Positions 51,163 through 60,613 are shown, counted from the first letter of the stretch. The stretch: DNA of 64,000 bases from CAJXZP01 sp963974475 (GCA_963974475.1 CAXBCR010000001.1:307313-371312); one strand, 5' to 3'. Notes: generated from the sequence alone by a model not told the origin. Program-made: numbers and translations.

Positions 51163-52509
51163 ATGGGAAAGATTTGGCTCGTAATAAAACGTGAATATCT
51201 AACACGTGTAAAAAAGAAATCATTTATTATAATGACCCTTCTCGGTCCTTTATTAATGGCCGCAGTAATTGGGTTAATTACCTATTTAGGCATGAGCGAT
51301 TCCGGTCCACAAAACATTTTGGTCGTAGACGATATGGCTCCTGTTTTTGACCGCTTGGAAGACGGTACTAATTACAAATTTGATTACAGTGATTTATCGT
51401 TAGATGACGCAAAAAAACTTCTTCCTGAGTCTGAATACACGGCTATTTTATGGATTCCTGAAATCATGGATGGCGAAAGATCTAGCCGTCCTTTTTTGTA
51501 TTTCAAAGAGCAACCTAGCGGAAGAACAATCCGCTCTATTGAGGGGAAACTAGAAAATGTAATCGAAGAAATGAAAATGGCCAAATACGGTATTTCCAAG
51601 GCCGACTATGCCAAGGTTAGAACCAATCTTACCATTGCCACTTTCAAGTTCTCGGAAGATGGCCAGGAGGAAGAAGTGATGACTGAAAAAACAATGGTTG
51701 GATTCTTTTTTGGCATCCTTATCTATATGTTCATCTTTATGTATGGCGTTCAGGTAATGAAAGGGGTAATTGAAGAAAAGACAAATCGAATTATCGAAGT
51801 CATCATTACCTCCATCAAACCATTTCAATTAATGATGGGTAAAATTGTGGGAATTGCAATGGTAGGTCTTACCCAATTTATCCTATGGATTGTATTGATG
51901 TCTACGTTTGTTACCATAGCCCAATCCGTGATTATGGATAAAAAACAAGATATGGTCGCCCAAAAAATGGAACAAGTTCAGCAAATTAAACAGATGCAAA
52001 CGGGTAGTCTTACCATGGACACTGAACAAAATGAAAATCCATTTGACATTACCGACCCCGACAATTTATTGAATAGAATCAATTGGCCACTTATGCTAGG
52101 TTTATTCCTATTCTACTTTTTGGGAGGTTACCTTTTATATGCCGCTCTTTTTGCCGCCATTGGAGCCGCAGTTGATAATGAAACAGATTCTCAACAGTTT
52201 ATGCTGCCTGTTACTGCCCCACTTATCGCTGCCTACATGATAGCGGCCATGATGATGGACAATCCAGGGAATCCAGCTGCATTTTGGGGCTCGCTTATTC
52301 CTTTTACCTCGCCTATCATTATGATGGTACGCGTTTCAACGGGCATTGAAGCTTCTCAATATTGGGAGTTAATTGTATCCATGATTCTACTTATTCTAGG
52401 CTTTTTAGGCACTACTTGGTTAGCTGCAAAAATTTACCGTGTAGGTATTTTAATGTATGGCAAGAAAGTGAACTATAAGGAACTTTGGAAATGGTTACGC
52501 TATCACTAA
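51163..52509 (+). CDS. ABC-2 type permease, NatB-like
   Basis: 448 aa. The first membrane helix (IIMTLLGPLLMAAVIGLITY) is followed by a ~140-residue extracytoplasmic domain, then five or so helices from ~175 (MVGFFFGILIYMFIFMYGVQ, then KGVIEEKTNRIIEVIITSIK, a conserved motif). This is the ABC2_membrane_3 layout. It forms an exporter with the ATP-binding protein upstream. The Ppx-like gene follows after 83 bp. Confidence 0.9.
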   Translation: MGKIWLVIKREYLTRVKKKSFIIMTLLGPLLMAAVIGLITYLGMSDSGPQNILVVDDMAPVFDRLEDGTNYKFDYSDLSLDDAKKLLPESEYTAILWIPEIMDGERSSRPFLYFKEQPSGRTIRSIEGKLENVIEEMKMAKYGISKADYAKVRTNLTIATFKFSEDGQEEEVMTEKTMVGFFFGILIYMFIFMYGVQVMKGVIEEKTNRIIEVIITSIKPFQLMMGKIVGIAMVGLTQFILWIVLMSTFVTIAQSVIMDKKQDMVAQKMEQVQQIKQMQTGSLTMDTEQNENPFDITDPDNLLNRINWPLMLGLFLFYFLGGYLLYAALFAAIGAAVDNETDSQQFMLPVTAPLIAAYMIAAMMMDNPGNPAAFWGSLIPFTSPIIMMVRVSTGIEASQYWELIVSMILLILGFLGTTWLAAKIYRVGILMYGKKVNYKELWKWLRYH

Positions 52510-52591
52510 ATGAATAAAAAAAGGTTTGAATGAGCACGAGAAATTTAACATCTTGGCTCATTCAATCGTTCATTCATTACACTATCAATTC

Positions 52592-53509
52592 ATGAGAAAC
52601 AACATTGCCATTTTAGATTTAGGAAGCAACCTTACCAAACTAGTAGTGGTAGAAAAATCACTTCCTTTGCAAGTGCTTCACCGTTCGGTTTATGATACCA
52701 AAACATTAAAATCTGCGCCAAAAGGTTATTTTGATGCGGTCAGTATTTCCCGAATTGAACAGGATATTGAAAAAATATTGAATGTGGCAGCCCAATTTAA
52801 TTGCACTACTATTCTTGGCATCGCCACTTCTGCTTTCCGTACCCGAGAAAATGGGAAAGAAGTAATGGATTCCATTAACACAAAATTTGGAATTAATATT
52901 CAAATTATTGAGGGAGAACGTGAAGCACATCTTATTTACAAAGGTGCATTGGCTTCTGTTAAGCCTTCACACTTCCCAGTAATGGTGATGGATATAGGAG
53001 GAGGAAGTACCGAGTTTATCATCGGTACAGACACGGCCATACTATGGAAACACAGTTTTAATTTTGGCAGTACTGCATTAACTAAAGACTTCAATATTTC
53101 CAATCCCATTTCCAAACCGGAAACGCTTCAATTAATTCAACTTTTAAAAGATTTCCTACCTAGCTTATTTGACGCTATTAATAAATTCAACCCCACTGCA
53201 CTCATTGGTACTACCGGTGCGTTTGAATCGTTTGCCCAACTTATAGAAAGCAAACAAGGGAATTCAACTCCTGTAGCTTCTGGATATTCATTTCAAAATA
53301 CCCCCCTTACCGATACGCTAGACATGCTGATTGAATCTACAACAGCCGAACGCATCGCGATGGGCGGAATGAATTTGCTACGCGTAGATACCATTCCGAT
53401 AGCCGCTTTGATATTCAAATTTGTACGGAATGCCACCCATTTTACCGAAACTAAACTTTCGCTAGGCGATGTAAAAGAAGGATTGGCATTGGAGTATTTA
53501 GAGAAATAA
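52592..53509 (+). CDS. Ppx/GppA family phosphatase (exopolyphosphatase-like)
   Basis: 305 aa from the ATG at 52592 (MRNNIAILDLGSNLTKLVVV). I chose this start because it begins the family's first phosphate loop; upstream codons from 52526 lack homology features. It has the ASKHA fold with the two nucleotide/phosphate loops (ILDLGSN; VMDIGGGSTEF) and the catalytic Glu region EGEREAHLIYKGA. The short length fits the family without the C-terminal HD domain. It may degrade polyphosphate or pppGpp. Confidence 0.88.
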   Translation: MRNNIAILDLGSNLTKLVVVEKSLPLQVLHRSVYDTKTLKSAPKGYFDAVSISRIEQDIEKILNVAAQFNCTTILGIATSAFRTRENGKEVMDSINTKFGINIQIIEGEREAHLIYKGALASVKPSHFPVMVMDIGGGSTEFIIGTDTAILWKHSFNFGSTALTKDFNISNPISKPETLQLIQLLKDFLPSLFDAINKFNPTALIGTTGAFESFAQLIESKQGNSTPVASGYSFQNTPLTDTLDMLIESTTAERIAMGGMNLLRVDTIPIAALIFKFVRNATHFTETKLSLGDVKEGLALEYLEK

Positions 53510-53598
53510 AAGCAGTAGCAAAGAGACACAAAAATCCTTCGTCTCATTCCCATAAAATCATCAAACATCCTTACTTTAGCCTTCCATAAAAAACAAAT

Positions 53599-54756
53599 AT
53601 GTCAAAAGTTTTAGTCATTGACGATGAACGTCCCATCCGTAATTCATTACTCGAAATATTAGAATATGAAAAACTAAAGGTAACAGATGCCACCAATGCT
53701 ATGGAGGCTTTGGAACTAATCAAAAATACGGACTTTGATTTAATTCTTTGCGACATTAAAATGCCGGGCATGGATGGGATTGAGCTTCTTACCAAGATTC
53801 AAGAGCTAAAACCAGAAATTCCAGTCATCATGATTTCAGGACATGGAAATGTGGAAACTGCAGTGGATTCTTTAAAAAAAGGAGCTTACGATTTCATAGA
53901 AAAACCCATCGATTTAAACCGGCTATTAGTTACGGTACGCAATGCGCTAGACCGCGCTAATCTGGTAGAAGAAACCAAAACACTACGCAAAAAACTACCT
54001 CAATCCAAAGGCTCTCCCATCATAGGAGAAAGTGCAGAGATAAAACAGGTTTTGGATATGATAAATAAGGTGGCGCCTACCGATGCCCGTGTATTCATAA
54101 CAGGAGCCAACGGTACTGGTAAAGAATTGGTAGCCCATCAAATTCACAAACTTAGTAATCGTGCCAAAGCGCCATTCATTGAAGTAAATTGTGCCGCAAT
54201 TCCATCCGAATTGATAGAAAGCGAGCTTTTTGGTCATGAAAAAGGGGCTTTTACTTCTGCTATTAAACAACGAAAAGGAAAGTTTGAAATTGCTGAAGGT
54301 GGCACCCTGTTTCTAGATGAAATTGGTGACATGAGTCTTTCAGCGCAAGCAAAGGTTTTGAGAGCCTTGCAAGAAAATAAAATTAACCGAGTGGGTGGCG
54401 ATAAAAGCATTAACGTGAATGTGCGGGTAATTGCAGCTACCAACAAAAACCTTAAAAAAATGATTGCGGAAGAAAAGTTCCGTGAAGATTTATACCATCG
54501 CATAGGAGTCATTATTATTGAAGTGCCTTCCCTAAATAACAGAGCTACCGACATTCCTATTTTAGTGGATTATTTCTTAGATAAGATTTGTTCGGAACAA
54601 GGAATATCTACCAAGCTAATGGAACAAAAAGCCGTAGATTTGTTGGTTCAAAAAGAATGGACGGGCAATATTCGTGAACTTAGAAATGTCATTGAACGTC
54701 TCATCATTTTATCCGATAAAAAAATTACAGCACAAAACATCGCACAATATGTCTAA
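53599..54756 (+). CDS. NtrC-type response regulator lacking a DNA-binding domain
   Basis: 385 aa. Receiver domain (1-120) with the phosphoacceptor Asp in LILCDIKMPGMDG and conserved Lys in FIEKPI. The sigma54-type AAA+ domain (~140-370) has Walker A GANGTGKELVA, Walker B GTLFLDEIGDM and the sigma54-contact loop, here GAFTSA instead of GAFTGA. The protein stops at ITAQNIAQYV, where a Fis-type helix-turn-helix would normally follow. It thus may activate from solution or work through protein contacts. It overlaps the SUKH-type gene by 8 bp. A TACTTTAG at 53572 is a weak -7 candidate. Confidence 0.88.
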   Translation: MSKVLVIDDERPIRNSLLEILEYEKLKVTDATNAMEALELIKNTDFDLILCDIKMPGMDGIELLTKIQELKPEIPVIMISGHGNVETAVDSLKKGAYDFIEKPIDLNRLLVTVRNALDRANLVEETKTLRKKLPQSKGSPIIGESAEIKQVLDMINKVAPTDARVFITGANGTGKELVAHQIHKLSNRAKAPFIEVNCAAIPSELIESELFGHEKGAFTSAIKQRKGKFEIAEGGTLFLDEIGDMSLSAQAKVLRALQENKINRVGGDKSINVNVRVIAATNKNLKKMIAEEKFREDLYHRIGVIIIEVPSLNNRATDIPILVDYFLDKICSEQGISTKLMEQKAVDLLVQKEWTGNIRELRNVIERLIILSDKKITAQNIAQYV

Positions 54757-55336
54757 CGAAGAAGAAACCATCGAATTCAAAGGAATTACTTATATCAATC
54801 ATGAAATTCTGGATGAAGAAATTTACGATTTACTACCCCCTGAAATGCAAGAATTTTACGATGAGGTAAACGGATTAGTAGCGTATAATGGCGGTTTTCA
54901 AATAAGAGGTGTAGGGTCTGGTCCTACTTGGAATTCATTGGACGAAGCCTGGAAAGGTGAAAACGCATTCCATAAAACCTACAAAAATCTAAGTCCTGAT
55001 GATATTCCTTTTGCACAAGATTGTATGGGCGACCAATATGTGTATAGAGCAGGTTCCATCTGGCATTTGTTAACAGAGACAGGCGAATTAGACGATCTGG
55101 AGTTAGAATTTGATGAATTCATTGATGAGGTAATTGAAGATCCAATTGAGTTTTTAGCGTTATATCCTTTATTAGAATATTTAGATGCCGGGAATGAATT
55201 GGAACCTGGTCAATTATTGGTTCCTAGCATCCCATTTACCGTAGAAACCGAAGAAGAATATACATTTACAAAAACCGCTGTAAGCGAAAGGTTAAATTGG
55301 CTGAAAGAGTATTATCTAAAGACCAAAAAAGCATAA
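54749..55336 (+). CDS. SMI1/KNR4 (SUKH) family protein
   Basis: 195 aa from the ATG at 54749, just inside the end of the regulator gene. An earlier in-frame ATG at 54674 lies deeper in it. SUKH-like pattern: LPPEMQEFYDEVNGLVAYNG (helix then NG turn), GPTWNSLDEAW, then FAQDCMGDQYVYRAGSIWHL followed by TGELDDLELEFDEFIDEVIE. The protein is strongly acidic. SUKH proteins often act as immunity proteins against toxins, but single-copy housekeeping forms also exist. Coupling to a response regulator suggests a regulatory role. A terminator follows. Confidence 0.78.
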   Translation: MSNEEETIEFKGITYINHEILDEEIYDLLPPEMQEFYDEVNGLVAYNGGFQIRGVGSGPTWNSLDEAWKGENAFHKTYKNLSPDDIPFAQDCMGDQYVYRAGSIWHLLTETGELDDLELEFDEFIDEVIEDPIEFLALYPLLEYLDAGNELEPGQLLVPSIPFTVETEEEYTFTKTAVSERLNWLKEYYLKTKKA

Positions 55337-55373
55337 AAAAAGGGTGAGTTTTAAAAAAACTCACCCTTTTTTT
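55335..55373. terminator. Bidirectional terminator between SUKH gene and alaS
   Basis: Stem GGGTGAGTTTT / AAAACTCACCC flanked by A7 and T7, with a 3-nt loop. It serves both convergent genes. Confidence 0.93.
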
Positions 55374-55390
55374 ATCATTTCACATACTAC

Positions 55391-58006
55391 TTAAGCCATT
55401 TTCACTATACTTCTAGCGTCCAATAAGGCTTTCTCAATTCCTGAAGAATCCTTACCACCTGCTGTGGCAAAAAATGGTTGGCCTCCGCCTCCACCTTTAA
55501 TATTTTTCGCTAATTCACGAATAATTTTACCGGCATTCAAATCTTTAGATTTAACCAAGCCATCCGATATCGCAATGGTTAAAGTAGCTTTCTCACCCGA
55601 TTTGGTGGCTATTACCAAAAACAAATCATCCACTTCTTTTCTAAGCTCATGCACCATGGTTTTCACATCGTCATTGTTCAAATCAAGTTCACGAGCATGA
55701 AAGTTGATTCCATTTATTTCTTCCAATTCGTCCTTGATATGCTGCTTAAAGCCTCTAGCTCTGTCCAGTCTGAAAGACATCATTTCTTTCTCTAAATTAC
55801 TATTGGAATCTAGCAAGTCTGAAATCGATTTTTCAATATCTTTTGGATTTCTGAGTGACCCGCGCAACGCATCCAACGTATCAATATTATGAAAAATTAG
55901 ACGTTGAGATTCTTCCCCAGTAACCGCTTCAATACGTCTCACACCCGCAGCAATCGCGCTTTCTGAAACTATCTTAAAGAAACCTATTTCGCCCGTTGCT
56001 TGTACATGGGTACCACCACAAAGCTCCACAGAATCATCAAACTTAATCACCCTAACCATGTCGCCATACTTCTCTCCAAATAGCATTAAAGCGCCCATTT
56101 TTTCAGCTTCACCGATTGGAATTGAACGGTTTTCATTTAAACTAATATTCTCACGAACTTTAGCATTTACCTTATTCTCTATCTCCCGAATTTCTTCTTT
56201 CGTCATTTTTTGAAAATGCGAAAAATCAAAACGTAAATATTTTTCATTTACCATGGAGCCTTTTTGCTCCACATGCGTCCCCAAAAGTTCACGCAAGGCA
56301 TGGTGCAAAATATGGGTGGCTGTATGATTAGCAGCAGTTAACTTCCGCTTATTCTTTGCTACTACGGCAGTGAATTTAGCTGTTAAAGTTTCCGGCAATT
56401 CGGTCACAAAATGAATAATAAGCTTATTCTCTTTTTTGGTATTGGTAATTTTCGTCTTCTTTCCTTCAAACTCAATATACCCTTGATCCCCAACTTGACC
56501 TCCACCTTCCGGGTAAAACGGAGTAATATTAAAAACCAATTGGAATAAATCCTTCCCCTTTTGATTCACCTTTCGATACTTCGTAATATAAACCGAACCC
56601 TCGGTGTAATCATAACCAATGAATTCTTCCACGTCATCCTCCATTAGAACAATCCAATCTTCCGCGGTTACCTTCGTAGCCTTCCGTGATCGACTTCGTT
56701 GTTCTTCCAAAGCGTTTTCAAAACCTTTAGTATCCACAATCATTCCTGATTCAGCCGCCATTAATTGAGTTAAATCAATTGGAAAACCAAAGGTGTCATA
56801 CAATTCAAAAGCAAATTCACCTTTTACTTGATTATGATTTTTTCGGTATTCTTCAAATCGAACAATACCTTTAGAAAGAGTCCGCAAAAAGCTTTCTTCT
56901 TCTTCATTTATTACTTTCTCAATCAGTACTTTTTGCTTTTCCAATTCTGTAAACTGAGCACCCATTAATACACTCAACGGACCTACCAATTTGGTCAATA
57001 CAGGCGCGTCAATATCCAAAAAGCTATATCCGAAACGAACCGCACGTCTCAAAATTCTACGTATCACATAACCCGCTCCCGTATTGGAAGGCAATTGCCC
57101 ATCCGCAATCGCAAACGACACCGCTCTAATATGGTCTGCAATAACCCTAAATGCTACATCTTCTCTACTATCGGTTGCTTTGTATTCTTTGCTCGTATGC
57201 TTTTCAATTTCCTTAATAAGCGAGGTAAAAATATCAGTATCATAATTGGATTGCTTCGCTTGCAAAACCATGGCTAGTCGCTCCAAACCCATTCCTGTAT
57301 CAATATGTTTGGCAGGAAGATTTTTTAAAGATTTGTCAAACAAACGAGAATATTGAATAAAAACTAAATTCCATATTTCTATCACCTGTGGGTGATCCAT
57401 ATTAACTAAACTTTTTCCATCAATTTTTGCACGTTCAGCCTCGGTTCTAATATCCACGTGAATTTCAGAACAAGGACCACAAGGGCCGATCTCACCCATT
57501 TCCCAGAAATTATCCTTTTTATCAAATCGCATAATACGATCCGCTTCAATATGTTTTTTCCAGATTTCTTCCGCTTCTATATCTGCTTCCGTACCATCTT
57601 CAGCCGCTCCACCAAACACAGTAATGTAAATTCTGTCTTTATCTATTTTATATACATTGGTCAATAAATCCCAAGCCATATCAATCGCCTCCTGCTTAAA
57701 ATAATCGCCAAACGACCAGTTTCCTAACATTTCAAACATCGTGTGGTGGTACGTATCCACTCCCACTTCCTCCAAGTCATTATGTTTTCCAGATACTCTC
57801 AAGCATTTTTGAGAATCCGCTACGCGCACATCCTTAGCCTCTGACTGGCCCAAAAAGTATTCCTTGAACTGATTCATTCCCGCATTGGTAAACATCAACG
57901 TAGGGTCATCTTTAATCACCATAGGGGCAGAAGGCACTACCTTATGTCCTTTACTTTTGAAGTAATCAAAAAATTGTTTTCTAATGGTATTCGAATCCCA
58001 ATTCAT
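55391..58006 (-). CDS. alaS: Alanyl-tRNA synthetase
   Basis: 871 aa from the ATG at 58006 (MNWDSNTIRKQFFDYFKSKG), the canonical start; a frame extension to 58051 lacks support. Class II catalytic core (motif 1-3; PSAPMVIKDDPTLMFTNAGM, then GPCGPCSEIHVD, GMGLERLAMVLQ). The editing domain has the zinc-binding ANHTATHILHHALRELLG and ELCGGTHVQATGEIGFFKI. The C-terminal domain includes coiled coil and the GGGGGQPFFATAGG glycine-rich end (C-Ala). It charges tRNA-Ala and clears Ser/Gly mischarging. Confidence 0.98.
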   Translation of the reverse strand: MNWDSNTIRKQFFDYFKSKGHKVVPSAPMVIKDDPTLMFTNAGMNQFKEYFLGQSEAKDVRVADSQKCLRVSGKHNDLEEVGVDTYHHTMFEMLGNWSFGDYFKQEAIDMAWDLLTNVYKIDKDRIYITVFGGAAEDGTEADIEAEEIWKKHIEADRIMRFDKKDNFWEMGEIGPCGPCSEIHVDIRTEAERAKIDGKSLVNMDHPQVIEIWNLVFIQYSRLFDKSLKNLPAKHIDTGMGLERLAMVLQAKQSNYDTDIFTSLIKEIEKHTSKEYKATDSREDVAFRVIADHIRAVSFAIADGQLPSNTGAGYVIRRILRRAVRFGYSFLDIDAPVLTKLVGPLSVLMGAQFTELEKQKVLIEKVINEEEESFLRTLSKGIVRFEEYRKNHNQVKGEFAFELYDTFGFPIDLTQLMAAESGMIVDTKGFENALEEQRSRSRKATKVTAEDWIVLMEDDVEEFIGYDYTEGSVYITKYRKVNQKGKDLFQLVFNITPFYPEGGGQVGDQGYIEFEGKKTKITNTKKENKLIIHFVTELPETLTAKFTAVVAKNKRKLTAANHTATHILHHALRELLGTHVEQKGSMVNEKYLRFDFSHFQKMTKEEIREIENKVNAKVRENISLNENRSIPIGEAEKMGALMLFGEKYGDMVRVIKFDDSVELCGGTHVQATGEIGFFKIVSESAIAAGVRRIEAVTGEESQRLIFHNIDTLDALRGSLRNPKDIEKSISDLLDSNSNLEKEMMSFRLDRARGFKQHIKDELEEINGINFHARELDLNNDDVKTMVHELRKEVDDLFLVIATKSGEKATLTIAISDGLVKSKDLNAGKIIRELAKNIKGGGGGQPFFATAGGKDSSGIEKALLDARSIVKMA

Positions 58007-58044
58007 ATAGAAATATTTAAAAATTGTTAGGCTTTTTTTAAGCG

Positions 58045-58075
58045 ATTGCAAAAATAGATTAATTCCTTAATTTTG
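58045..58075 (+). promoter_or_regulatory. Promoter for M23 peptidase gene
   Basis: ATTG (58045-58048), 19-nt spacer, TAATTTTG (58068-58075), 28 bp before the ATG. It overlaps the divergent alaS -7 element. Confidence 0.6.
58049..58056 (-). promoter_or_regulatory. -7 element for alaS
   Basis: The minus strand reads TATTTTTG (TAnnTTTG), 42 bp before the alaS ATG. It lies within the spacer of the opposing promoter, so the two may exclude each other. Confidence 0.45.
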
Positions 58076-58103
58076 CCCTTTCAAATTTTCGCGAATTATA
58101 TAT

Positions 58104-59075
58104 ATGTCAAATACCAAATACAAATACAATCCCGGTACATTAAGCTACGAAAGAGAAGAGGCCTCTTTACGTTCTAAGCTATATAAATCATTAGGTTTTT
58201 TAGCATCAAGTATCGTGGTTGGTGGAATTTTTTTCGCAGTATTTTATTTCAATTTTGATTCCCCAAAGGAAAAAGAATTGGTTCGAGAAAATTTACAATG
58301 GCAACTTCAATATGACCTTATCAATAATAGAATTGCCGAAATGGAAAAAGTTTTGGAAAATATTGAGGATCGCGATGACAATATTTACCGCGTAATTTTT
58401 GAAGCAGAACCTATTCCCGCAGATGTGCGTAAAGCTGGTTTTGGTGGGTCTGATCGCTATAAAGGACTTATGGGTTTCGATAATTCAAATAAAATTGTGA
58501 GCACAACTAAACATTTGGATAAATTATCTAAACAAATCTACATTCAGTCAAAGTCGCTCGATGATGTCTATCAAATGGCCCGTGGAAAAGAAAAAATGTT
58601 AGCCTCTATTCCCGCCATTATGCCTATTCCTAGCAAAGATTTAACTAGGGTGGCTTCGGGTTATGGCATGAGAATCCACCCCGTATTTAAAGTCCGAAAA
58701 ATGCATACAGGAATGGATTTTACTGCACCCACCGGTACCGAAATTCACACCACTGGCGATGGTGTCGTTATCAAAGTAGTTAGCACTCGAAGGGGTTATG
58801 GTAAACATGTAGTTATTTCTCATGGCTACGGATACAACACCCGTTATGCCCATATGAGTAAATTTAATGTGGAAGTAGGTCAAAAAGTTAAACGTGGCGA
58901 TGTCATTGGCTTTGTTGGTTCCACTGGAACTTCCACAGCCCCTCACCTACATTATGAGGTGGAGAAAAACGGACACAAAATTAATCCTGCCAACTACTAC
59001 TCAAACGATTTATCTCCCGAAGAATATGAACTTATGTTGGAATTATCTTCCACCGCTAACCAATCTTTCGATTAA
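58104..59075 (+). CDS. M23 (LytM) family peptidase, membrane-anchored
   Basis: 323 aa. One membrane helix near residues 32-52 (LGFLASSIVVGGIFFAVFYF), a coiled-coil stretch (~60-95), then the LytM domain (~190-305): HPVFKVRKMHTGMDFTAPTG with zinc ligands His and Asp, and HLHYEV with the third ligand and catalytic His. It cuts or regulates cuts in peptidoglycan cross-bridges in the periplasm. It overlaps the MerR-type gene by 1 bp (TAATG). Confidence 0.93.
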   Translation: MSNTKYKYNPGTLSYEREEASLRSKLYKSLGFLASSIVVGGIFFAVFYFNFDSPKEKELVRENLQWQLQYDLINNRIAEMEKVLENIEDRDDNIYRVIFEAEPIPADVRKAGFGGSDRYKGLMGFDNSNKIVSTTKHLDKLSKQIYIQSKSLDDVYQMARGKEKMLASIPAIMPIPSKDLTRVASGYGMRIHPVFKVRKMHTGMDFTAPTGTEIHTTGDGVVIKVVSTRRGYGKHVVISHGYGYNTRYAHMSKFNVEVGQKVKRGDVIGFVGSTGTSTAPHLHYEVEKNGHKINPANYYSNDLSPEEYELMLELSSTANQSFD

Positions 59076-59413
59076 TGTCGCTAAACACTGAACCAGTTCA
59101 AAAAATGTACTATCCCATTGGGGAAGTTGCAAAAATGTTTAATGTAAACACTTCTTTAATACGCTATTGGGAAAACGAATTCGACATTATTAAACCCAAA
59201 AAAAATAAAAAAGGAAACCGACTTTTTACCAAAATAGATGTTGAAAATATCAAAATCATTTACCATTTAGTAAAAGAAAGAGGCTTTACACTTGAAGGGG
59301 CCAAAAAGAAACTTCGAGAAAATAAGCAGGATGTAATCAACGAACAAGAAATTATTGATCATCTCTTAGAGGTGAAATCCTTCCTTTTGGATTTAAAAAA
59401 CACACTCGATTAA
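59075..59413 (+). CDS. MerR family transcriptional regulator
   Basis: 112 aa. The MerR helix-turn-helix is clear (YYPIGEVAKMFNVNTSLIRY, then WENEFDIIKPKKNKKGNRLF), with the second wing and a short dimerising helix to the end. No ligand-binding domain is present. Small MerR proteins like this next to an M23 peptidase are common in Bacteroidota. It is translationally coupled to the peptidase gene. Confidence 0.92.
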   Translation: MSLNTEPVQKMYYPIGEVAKMFNVNTSLIRYWENEFDIIKPKKNKKGNRLFTKIDVENIKIIYHLVKERGFTLEGAKKKLRENKQDVINEQEIIDHLLEVKSFLLDLKNTLD

Positions 59414-59421
59414 ATTATTTT

Positions 59422-59552
59422 GGGCGAGACCCCATTTTTTAGTTACGTTCTCACTTCACAAAAAAACAGGGTCGGGCTTTCCGGGCTCGCTCTTTTATCC
59501 GTTTTATCAAATCGGAAAAAGGAGCTCAAACAACCCTTCTATCCCTCTCGCA
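59422..59552. repeat. Structured extragenic element
   Basis: Three stems can be drawn. Outer GCGAGA (59424-59429) pairs with TCTCGC (59546-59551). CCC plus T-run (59430-59440) pairs with A-run plus GGG (59460-59471). The CTCTTTT..CCG stretch (59490-59501) pairs with CGG..AAAAAGGAG (59513-59524). A GTCGGGCTTTCCG strand joins stems two and three. I recall similar elements with this GTCGGGCTTTCCG core between flavobacterial genes, so it is probably a dispersed repeat or small RNA motif; I cannot confirm the family. Confidence 0.55.
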
Positions 59553-59566
59553 AACAAGTATTTTAC

Positions 59567-60532
59567 CTAATAATAATTACCAGGCATTAAATAATTTTGT
59601 ACATAGTCTTTAATACCATCCTCTAATTCCATGAACGGCCTATCATATCCCGCATCACGTAATTTTTTGGTGGTCGCTTCTGTAAAATATTGATATTTAT
59701 CCCGAATGTCTTCAGGTGTTGGCACAAAACTAATTTTAGGCTCCAACCCCAAAGCGCTAAATGTGGCAGCGGCCAAATCATAAAAAGTTCTCGATTTACC
59801 CGTACCCAAATTATACAACCCATTGTGCTTCCTATTTTCCATATGAAACATCAATACGTTTAATACATCTTGAATATAAATAAAATCCCTAATTTGTTCT
59901 CCATCCTTATAATCAGGGTTATGGGAAGCAAATAGTTTCATAGCTCCCGTTTTTTTAATCTGATTAAAAGTATGAAAAACAACAGATGCCATTCTACTTT
60001 TATGGAATTCATTAGGACCAAAAACATTGAAAAACTTTACTCCAACCCAATGGAACGGTTTTTCATCCTCTGCTAGCGCCCATTTATCAAAATCATTCTT
60101 TGAATCACCATACGGGTTTAACGGTTTCAAATCATATGCTAACTCATTTTTATCCTCATAACCAAGCTCACCCATTCCATAGGTAGCCGCAGATGAAGCA
60201 TAAACCAATGGCAAACCATATTTCACACATTGCTTCCATAATTTTTTAGTATAGTCCAGATTTAGGCGATTAAATAATTCTACGTCAAATTCGGTAGTGT
60301 CCGTACGCGCTCCTAAGTGAAAAATAAATTCTGTCAACTTATGATTTTCATCCAACCAGCCATGAAAATCGTCCCGATGCACACGCTCAGAAATGATTTT
60401 CCCCTCTAGGTTCTTATTCTTATCATCGCGTGAAAAATCATCCACAACCACGATATCTTTATACCCTTCTTTATTCAATCTACTTACCAATGCACTCGCA
60501 ATAAAACCTGCGGCTCCTGTAACTATAATCAT
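59567..60532 (-). CDS. hldD: ADP-L-glycero-D-manno-heptose-6-epimerase
   Basis: 321 aa from the ATG at 60532 (MIIVTGAAGFIASALVSRLN), the normal Rossmann start; a frame extension to 60568 lies upstream and overlaps the predicted promoter. SDR-type epimerase: NAD-binding GAAGFIA, YASSAATYG, and the catalytic Tyr/Lys in NPYGDSKNDFDKW. The C-terminal sugar-binding region contains FFNVFGPNEFHKSRMASVVF. It makes the L,D-heptose donor for the lipopolysaccharide core. Related epimerases could have other nucleotide sugars as substrate, but the pattern fits HldD best. Confidence 0.9.
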   Translation of the reverse strand: MIIVTGAAGFIASALVSRLNKEGYKDIVVVDDFSRDDKNKNLEGKIISERVHRDDFHGWLDENHKLTEFIFHLGARTDTTEFDVELFNRLNLDYTKKLWKQCVKYGLPLVYASSAATYGMGELGYEDKNELAYDLKPLNPYGDSKNDFDKWALAEDEKPFHWVGVKFFNVFGPNEFHKSRMASVVFHTFNQIKKTGAMKLFASHNPDYKDGEQIRDFIYIQDVLNVLMFHMENRKHNGLYNLGTGKSRTFYDLAAATFSALGLEPKISFVPTPEDIRDKYQYFTEATTKKLRDAGYDRPFMELEDGIKDYVQNYLMPGNYY

Positions 60533-60551
60533 ATCCTTCAATTTATGGATG

Positions 60552-60579
60552 CAAAGATAACATTGCACTTGGTAACAAA
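60552..60579 (-). promoter_or_regulatory. Promoter for hldD
   Basis: On the minus strand TTTG (60576-60579), 16-nt spacer, TATCTTTG (60552-60559), 20 bp before the ATG at 60532. Confidence 0.6.
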
Positions 60580-60613
60580 TCCATACTTATTAATTCAATA
60601 ATTCAAAATCCAT

